Positions 44,668 to 53,124 of a stretch of DNA of 64,000 nt are shown in pieces; position 1 is the stretch's first letter, and each line of letters opens with the position of its first letter. The notes under the pieces were generated by a model that saw only the letters and a program-made list of their open reading frames with translations, was not told where the DNA came from and made no database searches. The stretch covers positions 1 through 64,000 of the forward strand of contig NZ_NMUL01000001.1 of the NCBI RefSeq assembly GCF_002234595.1, read 5' to 3'. The position numbers and the translations under genes were made by a program. The DNA comes from Amycolatopsis vastitatis. GTDB lineage: Bacteria > Actinomycetota > Actinomycetes > Mycobacteriales > Pseudonocardiaceae.

Positions 44668-45495
44668 TCAGGTGCCCGGTGCCGGGGCGAGCCCCAGCTG
44701 CCGCGACTGGCACACCAGCCGGCCCTGCGAGTCGACGACGGTGGCGTCGGAGTCGAACCACGACTCGTGCACCGACCTCGACTCGACGACCACCCGCAGC
44801 CAGCCCGGGGCCGGGCGGGTGCGCAGCAGCGCCGTCAGCTGCACCGTCGGCGCCCAGCCGAGCCGGCCGAGGTTCATCACCACCGGCGGGTTGACGTCCG
44901 AGGCGACCAGCGTGAAGTACGGGTCGACCAGGCCGTGGCGCGGCCGGACCCACAGCCGCATCCGCGGCGGCTCACCCGTCCGGCCGGCCAGGTAGCCCGC
45001 GGTGGCCGGGTCGAGCCGGACCTCGCAGCCCTTGGCCAGGTTGAACGGCCCTTCCGCGCTGTCGGCCATGGCGAGCGCGCCCGGCGACGGCTCGGCGGGC
45101 ATCGAGGGCACGTCCGTCCACTCCGGGCGCCGCATCGGCAGCCGCCCGGTCGTCACGCGCGCCTCGACGCAGCTGCGGCCACGCTGCTCCAGCCGGACCT
45201 CGACGACCGTCGCGCGGCGGCCGACCTTGCGGACGTCGGTGCGCAGGAGCACCGGGCCGAGGGCGGGCGCGTGCAGGAACTCGGCGCTGACGACGAGGGG
45301 CTCCGCGTGCGGCTCCCCGCGTTCGTGCAGGGCGGCGATCGCCGCCTTCGCCAGCAGGGCCAGGAGGAATCCTCCGTGCGGGTGGGAGCCGATGGCCCAT
45401 TCCGCACGCAGCACCGCGGTGAAGGTGCCGTCCCCCAGCGACCGCGCCGCACTCGCCGTGTCGAAGGACACGGCGGTGCCGTCCATTCCGCTCAC
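44668..45495 (-). CDS. Acyl-CoA thioesterase-like (double hot-dog) protein
   Basis: 275 residues, GTG start; ATG nine bases in is an alternative. Two hot-dog halves (about 12-120 and 150-270) are seen, with the first holding HPHGGFLLALLAKAA and the second WAPTVQLTALLRTRPAPGW and DSDATVVDSQGRLVCQSRQL, the usual TesB-like end. It most likely hydrolyses acyl-CoA esters. It sits between the isomerase-like gene and proC, the place of Rv0499, but it belongs to the thioesterase superfamily by pattern. Confidence 0.82.
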   Translation of the reverse strand: MSGMDGTAVSFDTASAARSLGDGTFTAVLRAEWAIGSHPHGGFLLALLAKAAIAALHERGEPHAEPLVVSAEFLHAPALGPVLLRTDVRKVGRRATVVEVRLEQRGRSCVEARVTTGRLPMRRPEWTDVPSMPAEPSPGALAMADSAEGPFNLAKGCEVRLDPATAGYLAGRTGEPPRMRLWVRPRHGLVDPYFTLVASDVNPPVVMNLGRLGWAPTVQLTALLRTRPAPGWLRVVVESRSVHESWFDSDATVVDSQGRLVCQSRQLGLAPAPGT

Positions 45496-45630
45496 GAACG
45501 GTCCGCGCCGATTCGGGAATTCCGGTAGGTGACGATCAACGAGAGCGACGGGTTCACGGTCCGAACTTTACGGGTTCGACCGGCGGAAATGCACTCGGGA
45601 GTAGTCGTGTCCTCCCCGGATTGTGCGCGG

Positions 45631-46443
45631 TTATTGCCCGAGGTGGAACCGGGCGAACAACAGCGCCTCGGCCAGGTCGCGGACGCGCTGGGCCGCGGTG
45701 ACGGCGTGGCGGGTGTTGATCTCCAGCACGATCTGCCCGGCGAAACCGCTGCTGACCAGCTTCTCCAGCAGTTCGGCGCAGGGCTGGCCGCCCCGCCCGG
45801 GCACCAGGTGTTCGTCCTTCGGGACGCCCGTGCCGTCGGCCAGATGGACGTGGGTGAGGCCTTCGCCCATGCGCTGCGCCAGCGCCAGCGCGTCCATCTC
45901 GGCTGCCGCTGTGTGGGACAGGTCGAGCGTGTAGTGGCGGAACCCGACGTCCGTCGGATCGATCGACGGCCGGAACGCGGACACCCGCGAATTCTTCGCA
46001 CCACCGGGCGGCCGGACCTTGAACATGTTTTCGACCGCTATTTCGATCCCGCTCGACGCTTCCAGTTCGGTGACGAGATCGCCGAAGGAGTCGCCGTACC
46101 GGCGTTGCCAGCGGAACGGCGGGTGCACCACGACCGTGCGCGCGCCGAGTTCGAGCGCGGCGTCGACGGACATCCGCAGCCGCACGGCCGGGTCCGGTGA
46201 CCAGATCCGCTGGGTGATCAGCAGCGAGGGCGAGTGCACCGAGAGCACGGGCACACCGGTTCGGCGCGACAGGCGCCGCAGCGCCGTGACGTCCTGGCTG
46301 ACCGGGTCGGCCCAGACCATCACCTCGACGCCGTCGTAGCCGAGCTCGGCGGCCAGCTCGAAGGCCGTCCCCGCCTTCAGCGGCCACACCGACGCCGTGC
46401 TGAGGCCCACGGGGACCGGCTGCTCGTCTGTCACGCGCGCCAT
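45631..46443 (-). CDS. Sugar phosphate isomerase/epimerase-like TIM barrel
   Basis: 270 residues. AP-endonuclease-2 fold: metal-ligand positions appear in VVVHPPFRWQ, GIEIAVENMFK, YTLDLSHTAAAEMD and VHLADGTGVPKDEH, with a final glutamate in IVLEINTRHA. This is the Rv0498-like protein by position. No particular sugar substrate can be named. The gene is followed by 135 bp without a gene before the thioesterase start. Confidence 0.85.
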   Translation of the reverse strand: MARVTDEQPVPVGLSTASVWPLKAGTAFELAAELGYDGVEVMVWADPVSQDVTALRRLSRRTGVPVLSVHSPSLLITQRIWSPDPAVRLRMSVDAALELGARTVVVHPPFRWQRRYGDSFGDLVTELEASSGIEIAVENMFKVRPPGGAKNSRVSAFRPSIDPTDVGFRHYTLDLSHTAAAEMDALALAQRMGEGLTHVHLADGTGVPKDEHLVPGRGGQPCAELLEKLVSSGFAGQIVLEINTRHAVTAAQRVRDLAEALLFARFHLGQ

Positions 46444-46538
46444 CCTGCCTCGTCACCGATGGTGCGCGGAGCCGCCGGGCCGCCAAGGCGACGCGGATCA
46501 CGAAGACCGCGGGGTCCTCTGGCGCCGCCCGGCGGGCG

Positions 46539-48218
46539 TCAGCGGCCGACGAGCAGCAGAGCCGCCGGTGACACCGTCACCACCAGGCCGACCAGCACCG
46601 CCAGGACCGTGGTCTGCAGGTCTTCGGCCCGGCGGATCTTCCGCACGATCCAGACCAGCGCGACGACCACCAGCAGCGCCGCGACCAGCGCGGCGGCCGG
46701 GATGTTCACCCACAGCCAGTTGAAGCCAAGCCAGACGGCGGCGCCGCCGACGACACCCATGGCGAGCTGGCCGGCCAGCGCCAGCCACTGCTTGCCGGGC
46801 GACACCGCGGGCGCCGGCTCCGCGGCCGGCTCGGGCGCGTCGTCGTACTCGTCGTCTTCGTAGCCTTCGCCCTGTTCGTAGGCGTAGTCGTCCTGCTCGA
46901 AGTCCGGGCCGTCCGGCGGGTACCCGTCGGCGAACTCGCGCTCGTAGGGCTCGAGGTCGTCCGGGATCGGCGCGCGCGAGGCGCGGTCGCCGGGCGCGAA
47001 CGGCATCGGCGGCGGGTACGCGCCGGTCGGCGGCCCCGCTTCGTAGGCCGCCTGGTAGCCGCTGCTCTCCGGGGCGAAGCCGTCGGGCTCGAAGTCGTCC
47101 TCGGGGTAGCCGTCGTCCGGGGCATCGGCGGGCACCGCCGGCATGACGCCGATCTCGGTGTCCTCCATCTGCTCTTTCTGCCGCCGCTTGCGCCAGTTCG
47201 CCAGGCCCGCGGGCGACGACGGCTCAGGCGGCTCAGGCTTCTTCTTGCCCTTCTGCGGCCTCGGCGGGGCGGGCGGCTCGTCGTCGGGGACCGCCGAGAA
47301 CTGCTCGGTGTGGTCCTCACGCTTCGGCTCCGGGCGGCGCGACGGGGCGCGGCGCGGGCGGCCGGGCACGGCCGGCGGCGTCGTGAACGACCCGCTGGCC
47401 ATCGGGCCCGGCGGCACGTCGATGTCGGCGTCCGGGGTCCCGTTGAGGCCGTCGAGCCGGGCCGAGAGCGGCCCGGACGGCGGCGGTCCCGGCGGGGGCA
47501 CCGGCAGCTGCTGCGACGGCTGCGGCGGCGTGGGCAGCTGCTGCGACGGCTGCGGCGGGCCTGGGCGGCGCCGGACGGGCGGCACCGCGCGGGTGTCCTC
47601 CCCCGACGGCTGCGGTGGCGTCGGCAGCTGCTGCGACGGCTGGGGCGGGGTGGGCAGCTGCTGGGACGGCTGCGGCGGGGGCTGGCGGCGCGGCGCGGCG
47701 CGCGGCGGCACGGGCAGCTGGGCCGACTCCTGCCGCGGCGGCACCGGCAGCTGCGCCGACTCCTGCGGGCGCGCGAACTGCCCGGACTCCTGGGGCGGCC
47801 GGGGGCGCTGGCCCGGCTCCGGCGGCACCGGACGCGCGTACTGGCCGGACTCGGCACCGCCAGGGGCCGGCCGCGCCGGCGGCGGCACCGGCCGCGGCAG
47901 CGGCTGGGAGTCCTGCGGGACCACGCGGGGCGCGGGCGGCGGGGGCGGCTCCGCGCGGCGCCGTCCGGCGGGCCGCGCGGGAGGTGCCGGCGGGGGCGCG
48001 GTGCCCTCCGAGGCCACCCGGTCGATGATCGCCTGGGGGCCGGTGTCGGTCACACCCGGCCGCCGGTGCGTGCCGGTGGCTTCCGGGGTGGCGGGTTCGT
48101 CGTCGTCATCGGCCGCGCGCCGGCGGCGACGGCGTCCGCCGTCGACCTGGGCGCCGTGCTGGGCGAGCAGCTCAGCCACGGTCTTCTGCGGCTGATCGCC
48201 TCCGGTCTGGTCCGTCAT
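46539..48218 (-). CDS. Proline-rich repeat protein with C-terminal membrane domain
   Basis: 559 residues. The N-terminus (TVAELLAQHGAQVDGGRRRR) and the last 100 residues with three helices are conserved features of the Rv0497-like family. Between them lie about 400 disordered residues rich in Pro, Gln and Glu, with perfect heptad-like repeats of QQLPTPPQPS (four near-identical copies, about 205-275) and QESAQLPVPPR. The DNA repeats too (47480-47760). Function unknown; the position beside ppx and SenX3-RegX3 is conserved. It may be a cytoplasmic tether anchored in the membrane. Confidence 0.82.
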   Translation of the reverse strand: MTDQTGGDQPQKTVAELLAQHGAQVDGGRRRRRRAADDDDEPATPEATGTHRRPGVTDTGPQAIIDRVASEGTAPPPAPPARPAGRRRAEPPPPPAPRVVPQDSQPLPRPVPPPARPAPGGAESGQYARPVPPEPGQRPRPPQESGQFARPQESAQLPVPPRQESAQLPVPPRAAPRRQPPPQPSQQLPTPPQPSQQLPTPPQPSGEDTRAVPPVRRRPGPPQPSQQLPTPPQPSQQLPVPPPGPPPSGPLSARLDGLNGTPDADIDVPPGPMASGSFTTPPAVPGRPRRAPSRRPEPKREDHTEQFSAVPDDEPPAPPRPQKGKKKPEPPEPSSPAGLANWRKRRQKEQMEDTEIGVMPAVPADAPDDGYPEDDFEPDGFAPESSGYQAAYEAGPPTGAYPPPMPFAPGDRASRAPIPDDLEPYEREFADGYPPDGPDFEQDDYAYEQGEGYEDDEYDDAPEPAAEPAPAVSPGKQWLALAGQLAMGVVGGAAVWLGFNWLWVNIPAAALVAALLVVVALVWIVRKIRRAEDLQTTVLAVLVGLVVTVSPAALLLVGR

Positions 48219-48375
48219 ACCTGGTAGTCCCCTGCGCGCTCCGGGTTCTCGGCACCTCGCGAGGAGGCACCCGACGGCAGCTCGGTGGCGCAGCGCGCGC
48301 TGTACGCCGTCCTCTGCATGTCCGTCACCTCTTCACCGTGCCCGTGCTGCGTGTGCGAAGTCCAGCCGCGTGCTT

Positions 48376-49359
48376 TCACCGGTCCTCCTGTGCGCCGAAG
48401 CGCCCCAGGAGGGCGGCTCCAGTCTCATCCGCGCCGTGGGAATGGTCCAGCCGCCGCAGGATGACACCCTCTCGCAGAGCCCACGGGCAGATCTCGAGTT
48501 CGGGCACACCGAGCGCCCGCATCGTGGCCTGCGCGACGAGCGCACCCGCCACCAGCTGGTGCGCTCGGCTCGAGCTGACGCCCTCGAGCTGCGCGAGGTC
48601 GGCCGACGGCATCCGCGAGACGAAGGCCAGGAGCTGGCGCAATGCGGTGTCCGTGAGCGTACGTCGGACGCGCGGGCCCGCCGCCGAGGGGGCGGCGCCG
48701 GTCAGCCGGGCGAGCGAGCGGAACGTCTTCGACGTCGCGACGACCCGATCGGGTTCGCCCCATTTGGCGACCTTGCGCGTGAGGTCGGTGAGCTGGTCGT
48801 CCAGCCACGCCGACGTCGCGACGAGCTCCGAGCGCGTCGGCGGGTCGTGCCGGAAGCGGGTCCGCGTGGTGCGGCCGGCGCCCAGCGGCAGGGATTCGGC
48901 CAGCACGGGCTCCTCGTCGCGGCCCATCGCGACCTCCAGCGAGCCGCCGCCGATGTCGAGCACCAGCAGCTGGCCCGCCGACCAGCCGTACCACCGGCGG
49001 ACGGCGAGGAAGGTGAGCCGCGCTTCGTCGGTGCCCGAGAGGACCTGCAGGTCGACGCCGGTTTCCTCGGCCACCCGGGCGAGCACCTTCGCGGAGTTCT
49101 TCGCCTCGCGGACCGCGGAGGTGGCGAAGGCCATGACCTCTTCGCAGCCGAGCCGGGTGGCGGCTTCCTTCGCGGACTGGACCGCGGTGCAGAGCTCGTC
49201 GGCACCGGCCTTGCTGAGCTCGCCGCCGCGGGTGATCCGCTCGGCCAGCCGCAGCACGGACTTCTCGGAATGCATCGGGGTCGGGTGGGCGCCACGGTGG
49301 GCGTCGACCACGAGCAGGTGGACGGTGTTGGAACCGACGTCGAGTACCCCTAGGCGCAC
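48376..49359 (-). CDS. ppx: Ppx/GppA-family exopolyphosphatase
   Basis: 327 residues from GTG 49359. The actin-like ATPase fold shows the phosphate-1 loop LDVGSNTVHLLVVDA and phosphate-2 loop LLVLDIGGGSLEVAMG, with a glutamate in AFATSAVREAKNS. Ppx enzymes degrade polyphosphate and can hydrolyse pppGpp. Short one-domain length matches the mycobacterial Ppx1. The neighbouring senX3-regX3 genes respond to phosphate, consistent with phosphate metabolism. TACCCT 8 bp before the GTG suggests a leaderless message. Confidence 0.9.
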   Translation of the reverse strand: MRLGVLDVGSNTVHLLVVDAHRGAHPTPMHSEKSVLRLAERITRGGELSKAGADELCTAVQSAKEAATRLGCEEVMAFATSAVREAKNSAKVLARVAEETGVDLQVLSGTDEARLTFLAVRRWYGWSAGQLLVLDIGGGSLEVAMGRDEEPVLAESLPLGAGRTTRTRFRHDPPTRSELVATSAWLDDQLTDLTRKVAKWGEPDRVVATSKTFRSLARLTGAAPSAAGPRVRRTLTDTALRQLLAFVSRMPSADLAQLEGVSSSRAHQLVAGALVAQATMRALGVPELEICPWALREGVILRRLDHSHGADETGAALLGRFGAQEDR

Positions 49360-49419
49360 GGGGGTCCAGGGTACCGGCCCCAGCCTCAGGTCTCGAACAT
49401 GTAACCAACAACACTCGGT

Positions 49420-49460
49420 GCGGTACCGCCCCGGCGCGCCTCCACCCGGGGCGATACCGC
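49420..49460 (-). terminator. Terminator after regX3
   Basis: Arms 49420-49434 and 49446-49460 pair over 15 bp with one mismatch that is a G-U pair in the minus-strand RNA. It begins 12 bp past the regX3 stop. Confidence 0.75.
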
Positions 49461-49472
49461 CACGAAACGGAC

Positions 49473-50162
49473 TTACGTCTCGAACTTGTAGCCCAGCCCG
49501 CGAACCGTGACGAGGTGCCGCGGCGAGCCGGGGTCCGGTTCGATCTTCGAGCGGAGCCGCTTCACGTGGACGTCGAGCGTCTTGGTGTCGCCGACGTAGT
49601 CCGCGCCCCACACCCGGTCGATCAGCTGCCCGCGCGTCAGCACCCGGCCGACGTTGCGGAGCAGGTACTCGAGCAGGTCGAACTCCTTGAGCGGCAGCGA
49701 CACCTCACCGCCGTCGACGGTCACGACGTGCCGCTCGACGTCCATCCGCACCGGCCCGGCGGAGAGGACCAGCGGGGCCAGCTCGCCGTCCGAGCCGGGC
49801 TCGCCGCCGCGGCGCAGCACCGCGCGGACGCGGGCGATGAGCTCACGCGCCGAGTACGGCTTGGTGACGTAGTCGTCCGCGCCCAGCTCCAGGCCCACGA
49901 CCTTGTCGATCTCGCTGTCCCGCGCGGTCACCATGATCACCGGCACGGCCGAGCGCTGGCGCAGCTGCTTGCAGACGTCGGTGCCGCTCATCCCGGGCAG
50001 CATCAGGTCGAGCAGCACGATGTCGGCGCCGTTGCGGTCGAACTCCTCCAGCGCCGCCTGGCCGGTGCCGGCCACGGCCGCGGTGAACCCTTCCTTGCGC
50101 AGCAGGAAGGCGAGGGGGTCGGCGAACGACTCCTCGTCCTCGACGATGAGAACCCTGGTCAC
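49473..50162 (-). CDS. regX3: RegX3, OmpR-family phosphate-response regulator
   Basis: 229 residues from GTG 50162, overlapping the senX3 stop (GTGA). The receiver has VLIVEDEESFADPLAFLL, the phospho-aspartate in IVLLDLMLPGMSG, and the lysine in DYVTKPYSARELI; the C-terminal winged helix has LKEFDLLEYLLRNVGRVLTR and LDVHVKRLRSKIE. It is the partner of SenX3 and in mycobacteria governs the response to low phosphate. It is the equivalent of PhoP in other actinobacteria. Confidence 0.94.
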   Translation of the reverse strand: MTRVLIVEDEESFADPLAFLLRKEGFTAAVAGTGQAALEEFDRNGADIVLLDLMLPGMSGTDVCKQLRQRSAVPVIMVTARDSEIDKVVGLELGADDYVTKPYSARELIARVRAVLRRGGEPGSDGELAPLVLSAGPVRMDVERHVVTVDGGEVSLPLKEFDLLEYLLRNVGRVLTRGQLIDRVWGADYVGDTKTLDVHVKRLRSKIEPDPGSPRHLVTVRGLGYKFET

Positions 50163-51403
50163 AGGTTTCCTCCATGATCTGGGCTGTCCTGCCCGGTAAC
50201 CACGAGCCTCTGGGTGCGCTCGGGGGTCTTCTCCTGCCGAGGTGCCGGCGAGGTCTGTTTCCCGGCCTTCGCCGGTTCGCCGGCCTGCTCCGGCCGGACG
50301 TGCGCGGGGATCCGCAGCGTGAACGTCGAGCCGGTGCCGGGACGGCTCCACAGCCCGACCGAGCCGCCGTGGTTGGCCGCGACGTGCTTGACGATCGCCA
50401 GGCCGAGGCCGGTGCCGCCGGTGGCGCGGGAGCGGGCCTTGTCGGCGCGGTAGAAGCGCTCGAACACGCGCTGCTGCTCGTCCTCGGCGATGCCGATGCC
50501 CCGGTCGGTGACGGCGACCTCGACCACGCCGTCGTTGAGCCGTCGCGAGATCGACACCGGGCTGCCGGCCGGGGAGTACGCGACGGCGTTCTCCAGCAGG
50601 TTCGACAGCGCCGTGACCAGCAGCGTGCGATCGCCCTCGACGAGCAGGCCGCTGGCCGCGTCGGTGGTGATCCGGATGTCGGCCGACTCGGCCGAGAGGG
50701 TGGTGCGGCCGAGCGCCTCGCGGACGACCGCGTCGACCTCGACGACGTTCAGGTCGGGCAGCCGCTCGGCGCCCTGCAGCCGGGACAGCGCGATCAGCTC
50801 GGTGACGAGCTGGCCGAGCCGGGTGGACTCGCGCAGGATCTTGCCGCCGAAGCGGCGGACCTCGTCGACGTCCTCGGCCGCGTCGAGCACGGCCTCGGTG
50901 AGCAGCGCGATCGCCCCGACCGGCGTCTTGAGCTCGTGGCTGACGTTGGCGACGAAGTCGCGGCGCACGGCCTCCAGCCGGATGGCCTCGGAGTGGTCGA
51001 CGGCCTCGACGACGGTGAACCCGTCGCCGAGGGGCCGGACCTGGCCGAGCACCGCCTCCGGCTGGCGGCCGCGCGCTTCGAGCGGCGAGAGATCGATTTC
51101 CAGCGGTTCGTCGGTCTCGACGACCTGCTCGGCGGCCTTGCGGGCCCGCGGGTCGGCCTGGTTGACCTTCACCAGGCCCAGCTCGTAGGCCCGCGGGTTG
51201 TGCAGCACCATGTCGCCGAACCGGTTGAGCACGACGACGCCGTTGTGGGAGGACCGGACCAGGCGCTCGAGGAGCTCCGCGACGGTCGGGCCCGGCGGCC
51301 GGGCGACCTCGCGCCGGCCCCGCGCCCGCGCGGCGAGATAACCGATCACCGCACCGGCCACCAGTGCGCCGATGGCCAGTGCGAGTGAAACAGGCGTGGT
51401 CAC
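50159..51403 (-). CDS. senX3: SenX3, phosphate-sensing histidine kinase
   Basis: 414 residues, GTG start. One N-terminal membrane helix (about 5-25), a PAS-like domain (about 40-140), the phospho-acceptor H156 in FVANVSHELKTPVGAIAL, and an ATPase domain with NLLENAVAYSP and GGTGLGLAIVKHVAANHGG. Only one membrane helix at the start fits the family. The C-terminal 40 residues are charged and unordered. It heads the operon with regX3. A PHO-box-like sequence lies about 100 bp upstream. Confidence 0.93.
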   Translation of the reverse strand: MTTPVSLALAIGALVAGAVIGYLAARARGRREVARPPGPTVAELLERLVRSSHNGVVVLNRFGDMVLHNPRAYELGLVKVNQADPRARKAAEQVVETDEPLEIDLSPLEARGRQPEAVLGQVRPLGDGFTVVEAVDHSEAIRLEAVRRDFVANVSHELKTPVGAIALLTEAVLDAAEDVDEVRRFGGKILRESTRLGQLVTELIALSRLQGAERLPDLNVVEVDAVVREALGRTTLSAESADIRITTDAASGLLVEGDRTLLVTALSNLLENAVAYSPAGSPVSISRRLNDGVVEVAVTDRGIGIAEDEQQRVFERFYRADKARSRATGGTGLGLAIVKHVAANHGGSVGLWSRPGTGSTFTLRIPAHVRPEQAGEPAKAGKQTSPAPRQEKTPERTQRLVVTGQDSPDHGGNL

Positions 51404-51497
51404 AGGCCGATCGTAAGCGGTGATGTGGCCCTTCGGCCTAGCGTTGTCCGCCTTGTCGTGAGCACCGCGACACCTGGGGAGGACATGTTCGCCGGGG

Positions 51498-51519
51498 TGT
51501 CAGCCCACGTTCACCCGGC
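51498..51519 (-). promoter_or_regulatory. PHO-box-like direct repeat before senX3
   Basis: GTTCACCCGGC (51509-51519) matches the 11-bp PHO repeat unit (GTTCACC..) and is preceded by a weak second unit, TGTCAGCCCAC (6 of 11 matching). A PhoP/RegX3-type site here would give self-regulation. One good unit only. Confidence 0.35.
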
Positions 51520-51548
51520 CGATTCCCGAGCGAGACCTTCCGGGTGAA

Positions 51549-52418
51549 TCAGGCATCTCCTTCGAGGGTGGTCAGGTCGTCCTCGGTGAGCTCCAGAGCC
51601 GCTGCGGCGACGTTCTGCTCGAGGTGCGCGAGATCGCCGGTGCCCGGGATGGCGAGCACGTTCGGTCCCTGGTGGAGGGTCCACGCGAGCCGCACCTGCG
51701 CCGGGGTGACGTCGTGCCGCCGGGCGACTTCGGCGACCCGCGCGTCTTCGCCCGTGCCGCTCGCGACGGCGAAGAACGGCACGAAGGCGATCCCGTGCTC
51801 GGCGCACAGCCGGACGAGCTCGTCGTCCTCCCGGCGTGCGGTGAGGCCGTACTGGTTCTGCACGCAGACGACCGGCGCGATGGCCAGTGCCTCGGTGAGG
51901 TGCTCCGGGCCGACGTTGGAGATGCCCAGCTCGCGGATCAACCCGGCTTCGCGCAGCTCGGCGAGGACGCCGAAGCCCTCGGCGAGGGAGCCGGTACCGC
52001 GGTCGAGGTTCTGGCCGATCCGGTAGTTGACGACGTCGAGGTGGTCGAGGCCCAGCTCGCGCAGGTTCTCCTCGACCTGGGCGCGCAGCTGGTCCGGCCG
52101 GGCGGTGTGGAAGGTGCCTTCGAAGTCACGGCCGGGGCCGACCTTGGTGGTGATCGTCAGTCCGGCGTAGGGCGCGAGGGCCCGGTTGATCAGCTCGTTC
52201 GCCGAGCGCGGGCCGTGGAAGTAGAACGCGGCGGTGTCGATGTGGTTCACCCCGAGTTCGACGGCCCGGCGGAGCACGGCCAGCGCGGACTCGCGGTCGC
52301 GGACCTGCCAGTCCGAAGTGGTCGCCAGGCGCATCGCGCCGAAGCCGAGCCGGTTGACTTCGAACGAGCCGAGCTTCCAGGAGCCCGCCGCGGCGGCGGG
52401 GAGGGTGTTCGTGGTCAT
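51549..52418 (-). CDS. Aldo/keto reductase
   Basis: 289 residues from ATG 52418. TIM-barrel reductase: FEVNRLGFGAMRLATTSDW at the start, HIDTAAFYFHGPRSANELI with the catalytic Asp and Tyr, and TKVGPG with the Lys. The usual His position reads VVNYRIGQ, so the classical histidine is not evident. The end GTGDLAHLEQNVAAAALELT is the cofactor region. Substrate unknown. It is divergent from a regulator gene, with 67 bp between starts that hold an inverted repeat, so it is the likely target of that regulator. Confidence 0.9.
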   Translation of the reverse strand: MTTNTLPAAAAGSWKLGSFEVNRLGFGAMRLATTSDWQVRDRESALAVLRRAVELGVNHIDTAAFYFHGPRSANELINRALAPYAGLTITTKVGPGRDFEGTFHTARPDQLRAQVEENLRELGLDHLDVVNYRIGQNLDRGTGSLAEGFGVLAELREAGLIRELGISNVGPEHLTEALAIAPVVCVQNQYGLTARREDDELVRLCAEHGIAFVPFFAVASGTGEDARVAEVARRHDVTPAQVRLAWTLHQGPNVLAIPGTGDLAHLEQNVAAAALELTEDDLTTLEGDA

Positions 52419-52458
52419 GGCTCCAGCTTTCCGGCGCAGGCCGCGTGACCTCCGCGTT

Positions 52459-52474
52459 TGGCAGTTTGCTGCCA
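52459..52474. promoter_or_regulatory. Inverted repeat between reductase and regulator
   Basis: TGGCAG-TTTG-CTGCCA is a perfect 6-bp inverted repeat with a 4-base centre in the 67-bp divergent spacer. Its centre is 20 bp before the regulator start. It is a candidate operator for the regulator or a third protein. Confidence 0.45.
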
Positions 52475-52485
52475 CACTGGAATAC

Positions 52486-53124
52486 GTGGAGAAGGTGAGT
52501 GACGTCGTCGTGGTGCGCGGCGAGGCAGAGCTGTTCGAGCGCACGGCACACCTGTTCGCCGCGGCGACGGAGATCTCGTGCGCCGCCCGCGACCTGCACA
52601 CGTGGTCGGTGGCGCACCCGAGTGCGCCCCAACGCGAACAGACGGTGCGCGGGCTGACCGTGCGCAAGGTCTACCTGCCCGGCGTGCTGTTCGACCCGGC
52701 GCTCGCGGAGCACCTGCGGCAGATGGCCGCGCACGGAGCCCGGATCCGGATCACCGAGCGCGAGATCAACGAGACGATCCTGCTCGACCGCCGGATCGCG
52801 ATCGTCGCCGGCGAGGAAATCGGCGGGGTCCGCGGCTACACCGTGATCAGCAGTCCCGACCTCGTCCAGGGCATCCAGTCGCTGTTCGAAGCGGCCTGGC
52901 ACGGCGCCACCGACCTGGAGTCCTACCAGGCCCGGTTCACCGAGCTGGGTGCCAGGGAAATCCTGGAGCAGCTGGCGTCGGGTTCCAAGGACGAGACGGC
53001 CGCCCGCTCCCTCGGCGTCAGCCTGCGGACCTACCGGCGCCGGGTGGCGGAGCTGATGGACCTCCTCGGCGCGTCTTCGCGGTTCCAGGCCGGGGCGCGG
53101 GCCCGCGAAGCCGGGCTGCTGTGA
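52486..53124 (+). CDS. HTH transcriptional regulator with PLD-like N-terminal domain
   Basis: 212 residues from GTG 52486 (GTG 52495 is an alternative). Residues 5-150 form an alpha/beta domain of the kind seen before LuxR-type HTH motifs (LFERTAHLFAAATEISCAA, RITEREINETILLDRRIAIV), related to PLD-like domains of TrmB-type regulators. The C-terminus has an HTH, DETAARSLGVSLRTYRRRVA. It likely controls the divergent reductase. Its stop overlaps the next gene, a lipoprotein, so the two are coupled. The effector is unknown. Confidence 0.78.
   Translation: MEKVSDVVVVRGEAELFERTAHLFAAATEISCAARDLHTWSVAHPSAPQREQTVRGLTVRKVYLPGVLFDPALAEHLRQMAAHGARIRITEREINETILLDRRIAIVAGEEIGGVRGYTVISSPDLVQGIQSLFEAAWHGATDLESYQARFTELGAREILEQLASGSKDETAARSLGVSLRTYRRRVAELMDLLGASSRFQAGARAREAGLL

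Noticed and set aside
45560..45584. Imperfect inverted repeat before the thioesterase gene (CGGTCCGAAC/GGTTCGACCG)
   Set aside because: Arms need two bulges to pair and no regulator is near; not strong enough to list as a site.
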